Notes: generated by a model not told the origin, from the sequence alone. Shown: positions 23,132-36,636, counted from the first letter of the stretch. The stretch is 64,000 bases of DNA from Lactarius indigo (GCA_025766275.1 JAFKAC010000137.1:1-64000); one strand, 5' to 3'. Program-made: numbers and translations.

Positions 23132-25138
23132 CTATAGCTTAAACCCACCAGCAAGGCCCATCACATTCTTCGGGTCAATCGCCTTCTTTATCCCATGCAG
23201 CCTAGGTAGATTCTCCCCATAAACTTCTTCCAGTGGTGTGTCAAACGACGCGTAATTCGGGTACACAGCCGCATGCGACACATCTTGCCCATCCGCAACC
23301 GCAACCGCGGTGACCGCATCGGAGAAACTCCGTAACCCCTTACTTGCCGTGTCGTCCAGGGAAGCATTGTTGTATACGAAAATGACAGCCGTAGGGAAGA
23401 GAGCATGAGAACGGTTGGGTGGATACGCAGAGGCGGGACCATGAGAGAATACATCCTTGATAAATGGCTCGAGGGTGAATGTGACAGTGACATTCGGTTC
23501 CAGGGCCCCGATTTTTCCTCCCCAGAACTATAGGCGTGCGTTTATTGAGTAATATTTCGATGTATGGAGCAAGACGGCGCTCACCAAAGTCTGATTCACG
23601 AATGCGTCGAAAACAGACGAAGAGTATTGCGTGACAGAGACACTATTGAGGCGACCTCTATATCTTTTCATTAGCCATGTTTCTATCACCAGAGTCTGGC
23701 AATAACCGACCGAGCTGTGTTGGGGGGATTTATGAAGGAGAGCGTTTTGAACATGTCAGCGAATGATCTCGTCTTGACATCGGACTGATTAGTCGGAATC
23801 GCCAACAAGTCATCAAAAATACCCGGCGCGGGTGTGGGCGCATTGTAGAAAAGTACAGCAGCGGTTATTGCCTGGATAAATGCTATTTCCAGGTCTGAAA
23901 CAGATAACATCGAATCGCAAAGACGTACCCCGGCCGGAGTGTAAATCACGGGGACATTCAATGCGGCCTTGGTGTCATTCTTCTGCTGGAACTTCAGGAG
24001 GGCTTTCTTCACTAAATGCAGTTGGTCTACATTGTAGTTAATGGTACCACCCTATCAAATTGAGTCGGCTTAAGAGCATCGGTGTCACGTCAACCAATGT
24101 AACTGACCCAGACTTGGCCCTGGGGGACTGTCTTGTAAGTAAACTTGGTCACGATACCCTGTCATCAATGTCAATTAAACTTTCTTTTTTATCGCCTTTC
24201 AAGGAAGTGGCGCACAAAGTTATTCCCTCCACCCTGAGAATATGTAGTCTCAGTGATGCGTCTCCATATGAAATTTCGAGTCACTTACCCGAAGTGCGAA
24301 CCATAAATCTTTATTGTTTTGTGTCACATCTGTAATGGTCCCATTTGGTAGGACGAGCTCATATCTCGCCATGTTGTCGATGGTTAATCCGTACTGGTTG
24401 CTCATGAAGGCATAACCTGTGACACGAAATCAGTCAGCGGTCAGCGTCCGAGTCGTGACATGGAGGTATCACCGACCGCCACCCAAAGTCAACCCGGAAA
24501 CACCGACTGTGGGTATGCGTCCTCCAACGATATTGACCCCGGTCGAGTCGAGAGCGGCGTATACTTGGTCCCAAGTAACGCCAGGTCCAACGTCAACGGT
24601 CCCCATGGCATTATTGAGCTCGATGCAGCTAAATCGGGTCATGGAAATCTGGACCCCGTTCGTGGAAGAGAAGCCGTGATTAAAAGTATGACCCCCGCCT
24701 TTCACTGCGAAAGGTGTACGGGTGGATCCCAGGATGCGCAACTACCACAACATGCTATGAGTGGCGGTTATTATGAAAGGGAGGTGCCGTACAATCATGC
24801 TAACATCTGCCGCTGAGCCTGGCTCGACGGAGCACGCAGACGCCTGGCTGGACGAGACGATAGCATGCGCAATGTCAGAGTTATACTGGGTCGAGTCTTC
24901 ACTTCTGCGTCAGCCTGGTGCTAAATGAAGACGAACACGAGAGCCACGCACTGGGGTAGAACACTTGAGAGCGATCGGAAATGGCGTTCGCGATTCTGCG
25001 GCAGGTACTTTGGTACCTCCCGGACGGTGTCGCCGTGAGAACAGAAGCATGCGAGAAGGGCGCCAGAGAGAAAGCGACCACTAAAAAGGTTGTCGAGAGC
25101 ATACTGATGTGAGAAAGGAGATTATTGAGACTGACCAT
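23132..25138 (-). CDS. Secreted FAD-linked oxidase, array copy C
   Basis: Ten exons as in copy D. It starts at MVSLNNLLSHISMLSTTFLVV (signal peptide) and ends at FKL with a TAG stop at 23132-23134. It keeps KGGGH in exon 3 (minus strand from about 24741), IPTVGVSGLTLGGG, MSNQYGLTIDNMARYELVLPNG, the 18-nt exon for GGGNNF near 24225, and LNVPVIYTPAGV. It also keeps FYNAPTPAPGIFDDLLAIPTNQSDVKTRSFAD and a last exon with LEPFIKDVFSHGPASAYPPNRS, VYPNYASFDTPLEEVYGENLPRL and DPKNVMGLAGGFKL. I see no stop or frameshift. The ISSIQ block is replaced by DLEIAFIQAITAAV. Exon 3 carries NNAMGTVDVGPG where most copies have NNATGTVDAGPG. Probably functional. Confidence 0.84.
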
Positions 25139-28094
25139 TCAACCGTTGGTTCGCAGCTTGGTATTATCCTTTTATCTCTGTCCTTTCACTGGCAGACCAA
25201 CGTAAGATAGGTGAGAGGTCCGGAGTACATTAATGTGCCAACTGAACCGAGTCGGAGTCCGACTCATCGTGACACCATGTGCACCTAACTGAATGGAGGT
25301 CGTGATACCCCCGAGGTGAGCATACATAAGGATCTTGGATTACTGTACCATTGACCTTCTTTCTTGACGGCAGCGGAGAGGCGTAAAGTAACGGCAGGAG
25401 CGTACGATAATAGAATCCAGAAGGTACAGCACATTGGGCAGGGACCCGACGAGAAACAATTCAAGCAGAAGTTACTTACCGGTGTAGAAATCGATGACTC
25501 GGCTTGGGCCCTTAAGTCGAAACGTCAGTCCCTTAGTTACCTGCACCTCCCATACGACTTGGGGGGGGGTGACGACGGAGTTTGATAAACAGTAGCTTCA
25601 TGATATTATCTGGGCCAATCTGGCAGTCACGATCCAGGCCAAATATGAAACAAAAACCGCCGCTCATTCTCAGGCCGAGGCTGAGGCTTAGGCTTCCATC
25701 AACCACATACCTGAACGATGGTTATGTGAAATTAAATTTTAGAGAATACCATGCCACTAAGACGGGTCGCTGTTGCAGCCACAAATGACCGTGAGGAACG
25801 GTGCTACTCGGTGGATCAAAAAAAAAAAACGGTGCTACTCGGGCCCAAAAAGTCAGGTTTCCCACGGTCAATCCCGACCACCAGGCAACCCGCCTCCGTG
25901 ACTCGGACACCAACGACTCACGAGAACTGAACACCGGACACATAGACATACCCTTAAAACCACTATAGTGGAGGCTAGGGGCTTGGAACCCCCCACAGAG
26001 ATTAGTACTGTACCAAACTTGGTACAAAGCGTACGTACTAAAGCAAGTACTGAAGTACTAGTTGACCTCGCGAATATAGTATGCTGTACCCTCCCCGGGC
26101 CATATACAAATTAATGGCTGACCCTCTTGAACATAGGGAAGAAATACCCAGAGCTTTGAAGCTGACAGCTCGGAGAAAAGCTCCTAACCCCCTTGAGCAG
26201 CCCCTACTCCGCGCAATAGATCATCGATCAACCGTGACATAGCCAGCTCATGCCCCCCCAGGAACGCTAAAACGAGCAAACGAGCAGCCACCACGAAGTC
26301 AGTGCTGCCCCCCCCAAAAAATAAAATAAAATCTATACACATCCAAACGAACCCAACTGATGGAAGGTAAGGACATCGACCCGTTCTACCTCAACTAAGC
26401 GAACCGCCGCTTCTTTTTTTTTTTTGGATCTACGTTTATTCCAGCATATATAGCAGAGTTACAGACCGGTCGTAGCGAGACCCACTACATTTATGAAACG
26501 CGATCGTCCGTGAGGTGCCCCTGAGTCGCGTGTAAATGACCGAAGCTCAGTGAAGAACCTACTGTAACAAATACCGCCGCTTACTTCCCATACATCCCTT
26601 TCCGACCATGGGAAACCATGCCCGACGCCACCGCAATAATATCTTGGACCACTTTACGCCACCAAGAGCTTCCACTATCCCCCCCAAACACCCGACCGAC
26701 AAGGACACTGCCATAAGACCCGACCAAACACGGGCCCTGTCTGCCCCATGGATCTATTACCCTACCAAATTATAAGGCCCGAAGCCAAGGGAGGACTACG
26801 CAATCTCTATGAATCGCCCTCAGACTGACTCCAAGGGACCCCATGCCGTCCCTCATAGCCTTCTGTGACGTAGATGTGCTGCCCCCGTGCGATAAATATT
26901 GGCATAGATGGGCTGCCAGTGGGGAGAACACGCAGTTCTGAGTTAGTCGCGTTAACGACAGACGCCACACCTCTTACCCTATATCGTTTTTTTTTTTATG
27001 TCACGGCATCCAGTAGGCAAAGTCTCGTCGTGCTTCGGCTTGGGATGTGTGTCAAGATATATCAAACTTGCAGTTCTCGTATCAAGTCTGAAACTCGCTG
27101 CGCGTGACAGCGGTCAATGGCAGTTGTTCAGGTAGTTGTCTTGGAATTGCGTCTTAACATTTCCAGCACATGGTCGTCAAGCGAGTAAATACACCTTCGA
27201 CTAAATACAAAATTATCTGGATGTTGACTACGAGCGTGAGGAATATCCCACACTTCCTCGCTGATCACTCCACAACAAGCCCTATCCAATAAATGCAAGC
27301 TTAGGCTCAGGACAACTGGTCTTATTCCGTGACACGCATCCCAGGATATAAATTGAATCTTTTTTTTACAAATAAAAAAAGGAACACCATCTGATGGGCG
27401 CCCGGTGACTCGAAGTGGTGAATGTTACAGGGCGCTCGAAGACACTTTACGATGGGATAGACTGGTTTGATCTCAACTTGCTACTAGGTTTCCCAAAAAA
27501 GGCTGTTGCTGCGGCTGATAGAAGATGACCAATTTTGCCAAGATCTAGGAAAGATTGCGGACATCCCGAGTTCAATCCGATCACATTCTCTGGAGTGGAG
27601 GCGGCGAGTGCTCTCCTGGTTCTTGTCCGCAAAGGTGTGAGCTAAGCCGTGCCTGTGGCGGGAAATGATCTGTTTGACAGAGACTCCCCTCAAGACCCTG
27701 AGTGTGGCCCTATCCGTCTAGAACGAAAGCGATCTTTAACGCTTGACCGATCCTGGGGATATCCACGGGTACAACCTCTTTTTAGTTCAGAAGATGGTTG
27801 CCGAATTACCCCTGTATTCAACTCGTTTGTCCTCCCTGTGAGGACACAATCAGATGAGATTTAGACTCGAACAGCACTGTTTCCTTTTTCGGACGCAAGA
27901 TTAAAAGCGCGAAAAGCATACTGAGGAGCGACTCCCACTAGCCGAGGTCCCGCCTTGGCCTCAAGGCTGAGAGAAAGAATAACATTAGGGACCAATTAGT
28001 AAACATATACAATATCATTAAATGTCCCAATCACATGACCCACAAGAAGGAAGAGGAGTATGGTCAGTTCGAACGAACCCATCCGAGTCATTCT
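25139..28094. other. Spacer between copies C and D (partly repeated)
   Basis: The part next to C (about 25290-25600) matches the upstream flanks of the other oxidases. About 26850-28090 matches the downstream flank and spacer block seen again at about 32700-33930 and, in part, 59330-60240. Between them, 25740-26600 seems unique to this spacer and has several A or T runs. No coding sequence is recognised. Confidence 0.6.
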
Positions 28095-30093
28095 TCACAG
28101 CTTAAACCCGCCAGCAAGACCCATCACATTCTCCGGGTCGATCACCTTCCTGATCGCATGCAGGCGAGGTAGATTCGCCCCATAAATGTCTTCCAGCGGT
28201 GTGTCAAACAACGCGTAGTTCGGGTACACAGACGCGTGCGACACATTCTGCCCATCCGCAACTGCCACCGCGGTGACCGCATCGGAGTAACTCCGCAAAC
28301 CCTTACTTACCGTGTCATCTAGGGAAGCATTTCCGTATGCGAAAGTGACAGCCGTAGGGAAGAGAGCATGAGAACGGTCGGGTGGGTACGCAGAAGCGGA
28401 ACCGTGAGAGAACATATCCTTGAGGAATGGCTCGAGGGTGATTGCGAGGGTGACATTTGGATCTAGTGCTCCGATCTTTCCTCCCCAGAACTACAGACAC
28501 ACCATTGAGAGAGATTTGGACGCGTACAGGAGATGGCGCTCACCAAAGTCTGATTCACGAATGCGTCGAAAACAGCTGGAGAGTACTGCGTGACTGAGAC
28601 ACCATTGACGCGACCTCTATATCTTTTTATCAGTCATGTTTCGTCGCCAAAGTCGAGAGACGACAAACCGGACTGTGTTGGGAGGATTTATAAAGGCGAG
28701 GCTGTTGAACATGTCGGCGAATGATCTCGTCTTGACATCGGATTGATTAGTCGGAATCGCCAAAAAGTCATCGAATATTCCCGGCGCGGGTGTAGGTGCA
28801 TTGTAGAAAAGCACAGCAGCGGATACGGCCTGGATGGATGATATCTCCTGGTTTGTAAACAATACATTGAAATGTAAGGACGTACCCCCGCCGGAGTATA
28901 GATAATGGGGACATTCAATGCGGCCTTGGTGTCATTCTTCTGCTGGAACTTCACGACGGCATCCTTCACTAAATCCAATTGGTCTACATTGTAGTTAAGA
29001 GTACCACCCTATCAAATCGAGTCAGCCCGAAAAATGAGCGTCACGTCAATTAGAGTTACTGACCCAGACTTGGCCTTGAGGAACTGTCTTGTGAGTGAAC
29101 TTGGTCACAATACCCTGTCATCAAATGTCAATCAAACTTCCTTTTCTATCGCTTTGCACAGAATTATCGCACAAAGTTGTTTCCTCCACCCTGAGAATAT
29201 GCGGTTTCAGCGAAGCGTATCCCCTTGGCTCAGTGGTCCAAATCACTTACCCGAAGTGCGAACCATAAATCTTTATTGCTTTGTGTCACATTCGTAATGG
29301 TCCCGTTTGGTAGCACGAGCTCATATCTCTCCATATTGTCGATGCCCAGTCCGTACTGGTTGCTCATGAAGGCAAAACCTGTCACACGGTCAGTAGTCAT
29401 CGTCGTGAAATGGAGGTATCACCAACCGCCGCCCAACGTCAAACCAGAAACGCCGACGGTAGGTATGCGTCCTCCAACGATGTTGACTCCGGTTGAATCA
29501 AGAGCGGCGTATACTTGGTCCCAAGTGACGCCAGGTCCAGCGTCGACGGTACCAGTGGCGTTATTGAGCACTATGTTGCTGAATCGGGTCAAGGAAATCT
29601 GGACCCCGGTCGTGGAAGAGAAGCCAGGATTAAATGCATGACCCCCGCCTTTCACCGCGAAAGGCGTTCGTGTGGATCCCAAGATACGCAACTACCACGA
29701 TACGCTGTGAGTGGTAGCTGTTATCAAAGGAACTCGGACATACGTACGATAGCGCTGACATCTGCTGCTGAGCCTGGCTCGACGGAGCATGCAGATACCT
29801 GACTAGATGAGACGATAGCGTGCTCGATGTCAGTGTTATATTGGGTCGAGTCTTCACTTCTACGTCAGCCTGGTGCTAAGCGAAGACGAACATGAGAGCC
29901 ACGCACTGGGGTAGAACACCTGAGAAGAATTGGAAATGGCGGAGGCGATTCTGCGGCAGGTCTTTTGGTACCGATCAGACGGTATTGCTGTTAGAACAGA
30001 AGCATGCGAGAGGGATGCGAGAGAGAATGCGACAACTAAGAAAGTTGCCGAGAGCATACTGTTGTGAGAAAGGAGGTTATCGGGACTGACCAT
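28095..30093 (-). CDS. Secreted FAD-linked oxidase, array copy D (reference model)
   Basis: Exons on the minus strand: 30093-29907, 29851-29748, 29691-29427, 29378-29251, 29190-29173, 29114-29064, 29008-28886, 28847-28669, 28616-28544 and 28490-28095. All join in frame to 507 residues. Residues 1-30 form a signal peptide. The FAD-binding part holds CSVEPGSAADV, KGGGH (His115, the expected 8-alpha-histidyl FAD link), IPTVGVSGLTLGGGGFAF and GLGIDNM. Next come DLWFALR, GGGNNF (229-234, a microexon of 18 nt), GIVTKFTHKTVPQGQVW, FYNAPTPAPGIFDDFLAIP and a BBE-type C-terminus, YPNYALFDTPLEDIYG (465 on) and GLAGGFKL. In two-link relatives such as glucooligosaccharide oxidase a Cys lies just before VGV; here it is not Cys, so a single covalent link is predicted. 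Intact as read. Substrate unknown. Confidence 0.88.
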
Positions 30094-33000
30094 TGGTTCG
30101 CAGCGCAGTCTTATCCTTTTATCTCCGTCCTTTCATGCCGGCGTTAGCTAGGAGCTGATCCGGAGTAGAATGTGCCTATGACATACCAACTCGACGACCG
30201 GAGTGTCAGGAAGACGGCGCTGCCACCGATCCACAGCCTCCATCTCACACCGCGTGCGCCTAATGGAGGTCGTGATACCCCCCGACGCGAGCGGACATGA
30301 GCATCTTGTAACTCCATGAGTCTTCCTTCGTTCTTGATGACGGCAGATATCCAAGCAGCGAAGAGGTAAAGCGACGGCAGGAGTGTACCACGATAATAGG
30401 ATCCAGAAGGCATATCAGGTAGTGGCTCGACGAGAAACCATCCAAGCAGAAGTTGAAAATATCCGGTGTAGAAATCAGTGACTAAGCTTGAGCCCTTTCT
30501 GAGGGATCAAAGGCATCAGTCCCTTGCGCTGGCAGCTGCCTACACCCTCTGTACGACTTGGTGCGACAACCGTGACTGAACTTCATATACTAGTTCCATA
30601 TCCACCGAGTCTGTCAAAGAGTCAGGAACAAACAAACAACTGACCCGACCTGGTAGTCACGGCCCGGGCTAAATATAGCACAGAATTGCCACCAACCAAA
30701 CACACCCCCGTTGATGTCATGAATGACGAAGATCTGAATATCCAGAGAGGAATACCGCGCCAAAAGGACGGCCAATAACCAGTTGACTGCGATGAATGAT
30801 GTGAGAAATTGAGAATGAGAACGGCGGGTATCACCACCTGATGACCTATCAATCGGTGGGACCTGATTTTCATTCTCCCATTCATTCTCTCACCTTTACA
30901 TCATTAACAGAAGGCGACATGCATGCCAGTGGGCTATGTGGCGAACTGGCGCTCTGGCGCCTGCGGCCAACTCGGCTATGGAAACGCGAAAGGTCCATTT
31001 CGTGCCAAACACCGGCAGTCGGTCGGCGACCCAGGCAGCCGGGTATGCATGTCGTCACTTCGGTATAACTAGCGGCGAGGAACACCGTTTCAACAATAGA
31101 AACGGACTAGCGGGAGTCCTAAGCTCCCGAGTCTACTAGATGCCCCAAGAGATGCCCCGTCGAAGGGGTTTCAACCCTTCAGCGCTTCAGAGCTTAGTTT
31201 GGCGCTTAGCGTTTACCCAGGGCCCTACGCTGGCACTCATGGTTCCGATGGAGTGCGTCAGAGAGCTGGAAGAACGGAAGGACAACCCTTTTCTGCATCA
31301 TGGGGGGTAAGCCGTGATCAAGCCGGAGGACAGACCGGGGTTTGGAGCCCGGCGTGAATTGTTTCATCCTTTCCTGTTACATACTCTGTCACATAGTCAG
31401 CCTTGATTCTCGAGAAAGCACAAAATCGCGGACCGGATCTGGGGCGGTGCTGTTTCTAGGGTACAGCCTACTGTACAGCCATCAGGGAAATGGAGATGCT
31501 ACAAACTAATCTTTCAAATCACGGCTTTATAAACGCTATTATAAGATCGCGAAACTATGGGGAACATTTCCATTACTGTCTGCCAGTGAGCGGAAACTGC
31601 ACAGAGCTCAGCAGAAGACCTGCTAAGACAAGTGAGGCAATAACTGAGCCTGACCCACGATGGACTTCCAACACCATACCACATGGTAACACTGGGGCAC
31701 AACTTGTGTCCCCTTCCCTATCAATGATGGAGTAAACGATCAAGAGCAGGGACTATGACAAGGTAAGTTGGGGGGGGGCGGGGCGGCAATAGTCCCATTG
31801 ACACAGAGTACGAAGAAACTGACTTTGAATCAGTTTTAGTCAATGCAGTCCTCAGCCACGAGGCAGGTAGACTGTTACGCGCTGTGTATCGTATGTATTC
31901 GGGTGCAAGGGTTGCCCTCGAAGGGTTAATTACCCGACACTTCGCGTCCCTAGGGCGCACGACGGTAATAATAGTAGCAAATGTAATTAGACTGTTCAAG
32001 GAATATGTACTCCAGGCAGTAAATATAGACCGAATACCCCAATTCTTTCGGAATCGTACCTTCCCAGGGTTTGCATGATGGGGCTTGCATCGCTCGCAAG
32101 AGGCGGTGCACACGGCATATGAGGCGCAAATTTGGATATAAAAGGAAGTTCGATGTGGGAAAAAAATACACGCACACGTGAGCTCACGCCTCAACGTCTC
32201 AAGGGCAACTCAAACGCGATGCCAGTGAGGAGTAGCCTGAGACCGGGTCATAGTCTGAGCTGGGCTGTCTTTCTCAGGCAAGCCTCTCCATTGGCTTCTT
32301 TCCGGTGAGGATCATCCCCTTGGGCCCAGTCGATGAATAACAAGGCAGGTACTGCTGTCCTTGTATTGTAGGTTGCACAGTTCCTGATCTCCGCAGAAGA
32401 TTTGCAAGCTTCTTTGTTTGAACCCAAGCCCGGAGTCTGGACACTGCCATTTATATATATCTCCAGTGCGCGCGGTCCCGGAAGAGGACGCAATTTTCAT
32501 TTGTCTTATTCTGTTGCTATTGTTATCAGCTTCTGAAATAAATTTAAAATCCAATTTGTTCATGGAATAATCTTGTTTCGCTGACGCGCTCACAGTTGGA
32601 GGATCTGGTATGCACCAAGAGACCCCTATGCCTTCCTAAAATGTACTAACTTTGTTTCTGCGTCTCCCGTGACGCTGCGTGTGCTGTCCTCAGGCGACAA
32701 ATGCGTGGCGTAGGTATATGGTGGGCTGAGTAGACTCGATCAAAGTTGGTCGCGTTGACGACAGACACCGCGCCTCTTCTTGCACGACATTGTTTTTCCG
32801 CATCACGGCGCCTCATAGGCGAAGTGTCGTTACGCTTCGCTAGGGATGCGTGCCAAGATAAGGTGTACTAAATGTATGGTTCTTGCACCAGGCCCGGGCC
32901 CGAGACTTTCCGCGCGTGACAGCGGTCAATGGCAGTTGCTCAGTTGCCTTTGGGGGCTCTGCCTTAACATTCCTGGCGTGTAATCGCAAATGCACTTTCC

Positions 33001-33936
33001 ACTGACTACGAAACAGTATGAATGTTGGCAACCAGAGCGACTCGTAGGAATATCCCGTTCTTCACCGTTCTTCCTCGCCGGTCACTCCTCAACGGGCCCC
33101 ATCTAACGAGTGTAAGTTAGCCTTTATTAAACTTTGCATCCCACCATATAATTTGATCAAAAAAAACCTATCTGACAGGCGTCCGGTGATTCGAATTGGA
33201 CCTTGGCTGAATGCTCCAGGGCACTCCAAAGAAGGCTTTGAGAAGGCTGATGTTTTACGAGATGGCGGACTTGTTTGGTGTAGCTTACCAGATTTCCAAA
33301 AGAGACTACTGCTGTGGCTGCTGTGATAGAAGATGACTTGTACTGTTGCAGCCTAGGAAAGATTGCGGTCATCCCTGATTCATTCATATCATATTCTCTG
33401 GAAGTAGAGGCGGCGAGTGCTCTTGTCCTTGTCTACCAAGGTGTGAACTGAGCCAGGCTTGACCCGGGAAATGATCTCTTTTACAAGAGCTCCCTTCAAG
33501 ACCTTTGTGTAGCACCATCCGTTCAGGACGAAAGGTGATCCTTAACGCCTAACCGATCTTGTAGAGAACCATGGGTACAGCCTCTTTGTAGCAGAAAGAT
33601 GGCCGCCAAATCACCCCTGCACCAGCTCGAATCATTTCTCCGACGTCCCTGCTGGTGAGAACTCAATTGGATGAGACACGAACGGTCCTTTTCCCTTTAT
33701 CAGATACAAGATCAAAAGTGCGAAGAGCGTGTTGAAGATGAAAACACTTCTAAAAGCTTCGTCCCGCTAGCCAAGGTCTCGCCTGTTCCCAAGGATGAGA
33801 AAAGGAATTACATTGGGAGATCAATTAGTTATCTATATACATCCATTAAATGTTCCATTTACAGGGCCCAAAAGGACCGGAAAAGGAGGGCTGGTACTCG
33901 GTATCAAGGACTACACCCGAGTCATTCTTCATAGGA
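30094..33936. other. Spacer between copies D and E; contains the full spacer repeat block
   Basis: 30094-30620 is the upstream flank shared by all copies. About 30840-33700 is a spacer block repeated with clear homology at about 58080-60240; its last third is also found at about 26850-27900. No transposon ends, reverse transcriptase or transposase are recognised. A 157-codon minus-strand ORF at 31721-32194 has no family features and is not called. Confidence 0.6.
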
Positions 33937-35934
33937 TCATATCTTGAACCCGCCAGCAAGGCCCATCACATTCTTCGGGTCAACCTCCTTCTTGATCGCA
34001 CGCAGCCGAGGTAGATTCTCCCCATAAATGTCTTCCAGCGGCGTGTCAAACAACGCGTAATTCGGGTACACAGCCGCGTGCGACACATCTTGCCCATCCG
34101 CTACCGCTGCTGCAGCGACCGTATCGGAGAAATTCCGCAACCCCTTACTTACCGTATCGTCCAGGGAAGCATTGCTGTATGTGAAACTAACCGCCGTAGG
34201 GAAGAGAGCGTGAGAACGGTTGGGTGGGTACGCAGAGTCAGAACCGTGAGAGAACAGATCCTCGAGAAATCCCTCGAGGGTGACTGCGATGGTGAAATTT
34301 GGATCTAGTGATCCGATCTCTCCTCCCCAGAACTACAGGCGCACGGTCGTTGAATATGATTTAGATGCATGCGATAAGATGGTGCTCACCAAAGTCTGAT
34401 TCACCAATGCATCGAAAACAGACGGAGAGTACTGCGTGACCGAGACACTGTTGAGGAGACCCCTATACCTTTAAATCAGCCATGTTTTATCCCCAGAGTC
34501 CAGCGATGACCGACCGAGCTGATTTGGGAGAAATTATGAAGGAAAAGGTGTTGAAAAAGTCAACGAATGATCTCGTCTTGACATCGGACTGATTTGTCGG
34601 AATCGCCAACAAGTCATCGAAAATTCCTGGCGCAGGTGTAGGCGCATTGTAGAAAACGGAGGCACCGGATAAGGCCTGGATGGATGATATTTCTCGGTTT
34701 GTAAAGAATAACATTGAAACCTGAGGACTTACCCCGGCTGAGCTATAAATCACGGGGACACTCAATGCAGCCTTGGGGTCGTTCTTCTGCTGGAACTTCA
34801 GGAGAGCTTCCTTCACTAAATCCAGTTGTAATTAAGAACACCACCCTATCAAATTGAGTCAGCTCTCGAGTACGATCACGTCAATCGGTGTTACTGACCC
34901 AGACTTGGCTCTGGGGAACCGTCTTGTAAGTGAACTTTGTTACGATACCCTGTCATCAATGTCAATCAAACTTTCTTTTCTATCGCTCTGCAAGGAAGTG
35001 CCGCACAAAGTTGTTTCCTCCACCCTGAGAATATGTGGCCTCAGTGAAGTGTCTTCCTCGGAAGTGCAAGTCTACTTACCCGAAGTGCGAACCATAAATC
35101 GTCATCACTCTGTGTCACATTTTTTATGGTCCCGTTTGGTAGGACAAGTTCATATCCTGCCATATTGTCGATGGTTGATCCGTACTGGTTGCTCATGAAA
35201 GCAAAACCTGTCCCACGAAATCTCGGTCAGCGGTCAGCGTCGTGACAAGGAAGTGTCACCGACCGCCACCCAAAGTCAACCCGGAAATGCCGACTGAAGG
35301 TACACGTCCTCCAACGACGTTGAGCCCGGTTGAGTCAAGAGTTGTGTATATTTGGTCCCAAATAACACCAGGTCCAGCGTCGACGGTACCCGTAGCATTA
35401 TTGAACTCGATATTGTTGAATCGGGTCATGGAAATCTGGACCCCGGTCGTAGAAGAGAATCGAGGATTAAATGCATGACCTCCGCCTTTCACCGCGAAAG
35501 GTGTACGAGTGGACCCCAAGATGCGCAACTATCACAATACACTGTGAGTGACGACTATTATTAAAGGGGGTCAGAAGTACGTACAATCACGCTGACATCT
35601 TCTGCTGAACCTGGCTCGACAGAGCACGCAGATACCTGACTGGATGAGATGAGAGCATGCTCAATGTCACTGTTATACTGGGTCGAGTCTTCACCTCTAC
35701 GTCAGCCTGTGCTAAACGACGGGAACATGAGAGCCACGCACTAGGGTAGAATAGTTGAGAGGAATTGGAAATGGCGGAGGCGATTCTGCGACAGGTACTT
35801 TGGTACCGATCGGACGATGCTGCTGTGGGAGTAGAAGCCCACAAAGAGAATGCGATAGAGAAGGTGACAACTAAGGAAGTTGTTGAATGTTTGAGTATAC
35901 TGTTGTGAGAAAGGAGGTTGTCGAGACCGACCAT
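33937..35934 (-). pseudogene. FAD-linked oxidase, array copy E, frameshifted
   Basis: This copy has the same exon plan and most motifs: KGGGHAFNPRFSSTTG, VPSVGISGLTLGGG, LNYN, FYNAPTPAPGIFDDLLAIPTNQSDVKTRSFVD, YPNYALFDTPLEDIYG and GLAGGFKI. At about 34826-34842, early in exon 7, ten bases present in every other copy (around the codons for NVDQL) are missing. The frame therefore goes LNYNW and then a stop. The signal peptide is also odd: the inner Met is Ile, and extra residues (ILKHSTTS) disturb the hydrophobic core. Unless an unusual splice removes the lesion, the C-terminal half is not made. The remaining exons look little decayed, so inactivation is probably recent. Confidence 0.8.
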
Positions 35935-36636
35935 TGGTTCCCAGCGCAGCCTTATCATTTTATCTCCGTTCTTTCACGCCGACGTAAGCTAGGACTCGTG
36001 ATGCGGAGGGGGATTAATGTGCCTATGAGGTGTCAGCTCGACAACCGGCGCATCTTAGCAAACTGCGCTGTCACTGATCCACAGCCTCCATCTCAAATGG
36101 AGCGGGCCTAATGGAGGTCGTGATACCCTCCGATGTGAGCGGACGTAAGCATTGTGAAATACCGTGGATCCTTGTTCTTGGCGGCGACAATACCTAAGCA
36201 GCGGAGGTAAAGCGATGGCAGGAGCGTACAACGATAATATGATCCAGAGAGCATACTAGGGAATGACCCGTCGAGAAATTTGAACTACTCAAGCAGGAGT
36301 TAAGGATATCTGGCGTAGAAATCGATGACTCGACCAGGGCCCTTTCTGGGGGAGGTATCAGAAGTATTAGTCCCACACAGTTGCCTACACCCTCTGTGCT
36401 ATTGGTGCGATGACGGAACTTCGTCAAAGAGTCAGGAACAAACAAACACACCGACTCGACCTGGCAGTCACGGCCCGGGCCAAATACGGGACAGAAACAC
36501 TCGCTCCGGGCCAAGCACCCGCCAACCAACTACACCCCAGTTGATGTCATTGAACGACAAAGGTGTGAAACTCCCGAAAGAAATACCGAATACCGATAAT
36601 ATGGCGAGTCGGCAATGGTGCCAGTCGCAGGCATAA
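35935..36636. other. Upstream flank of copy E
   Basis: It contains the core promoter (35953-35964), the conserved upstream element (about 36095-36150) and the GTCAGGAACAAACAAACAC-type segment common to D, E and F spacers. No coding sequence is seen. Confidence 0.6.

Noticed and set aside
31721..32194. 157-codon minus-strand ORF in the D-E spacer
   Set aside because: The homologous spacer at 58.7-59.0 kb does not keep the frame, so it is not coding.
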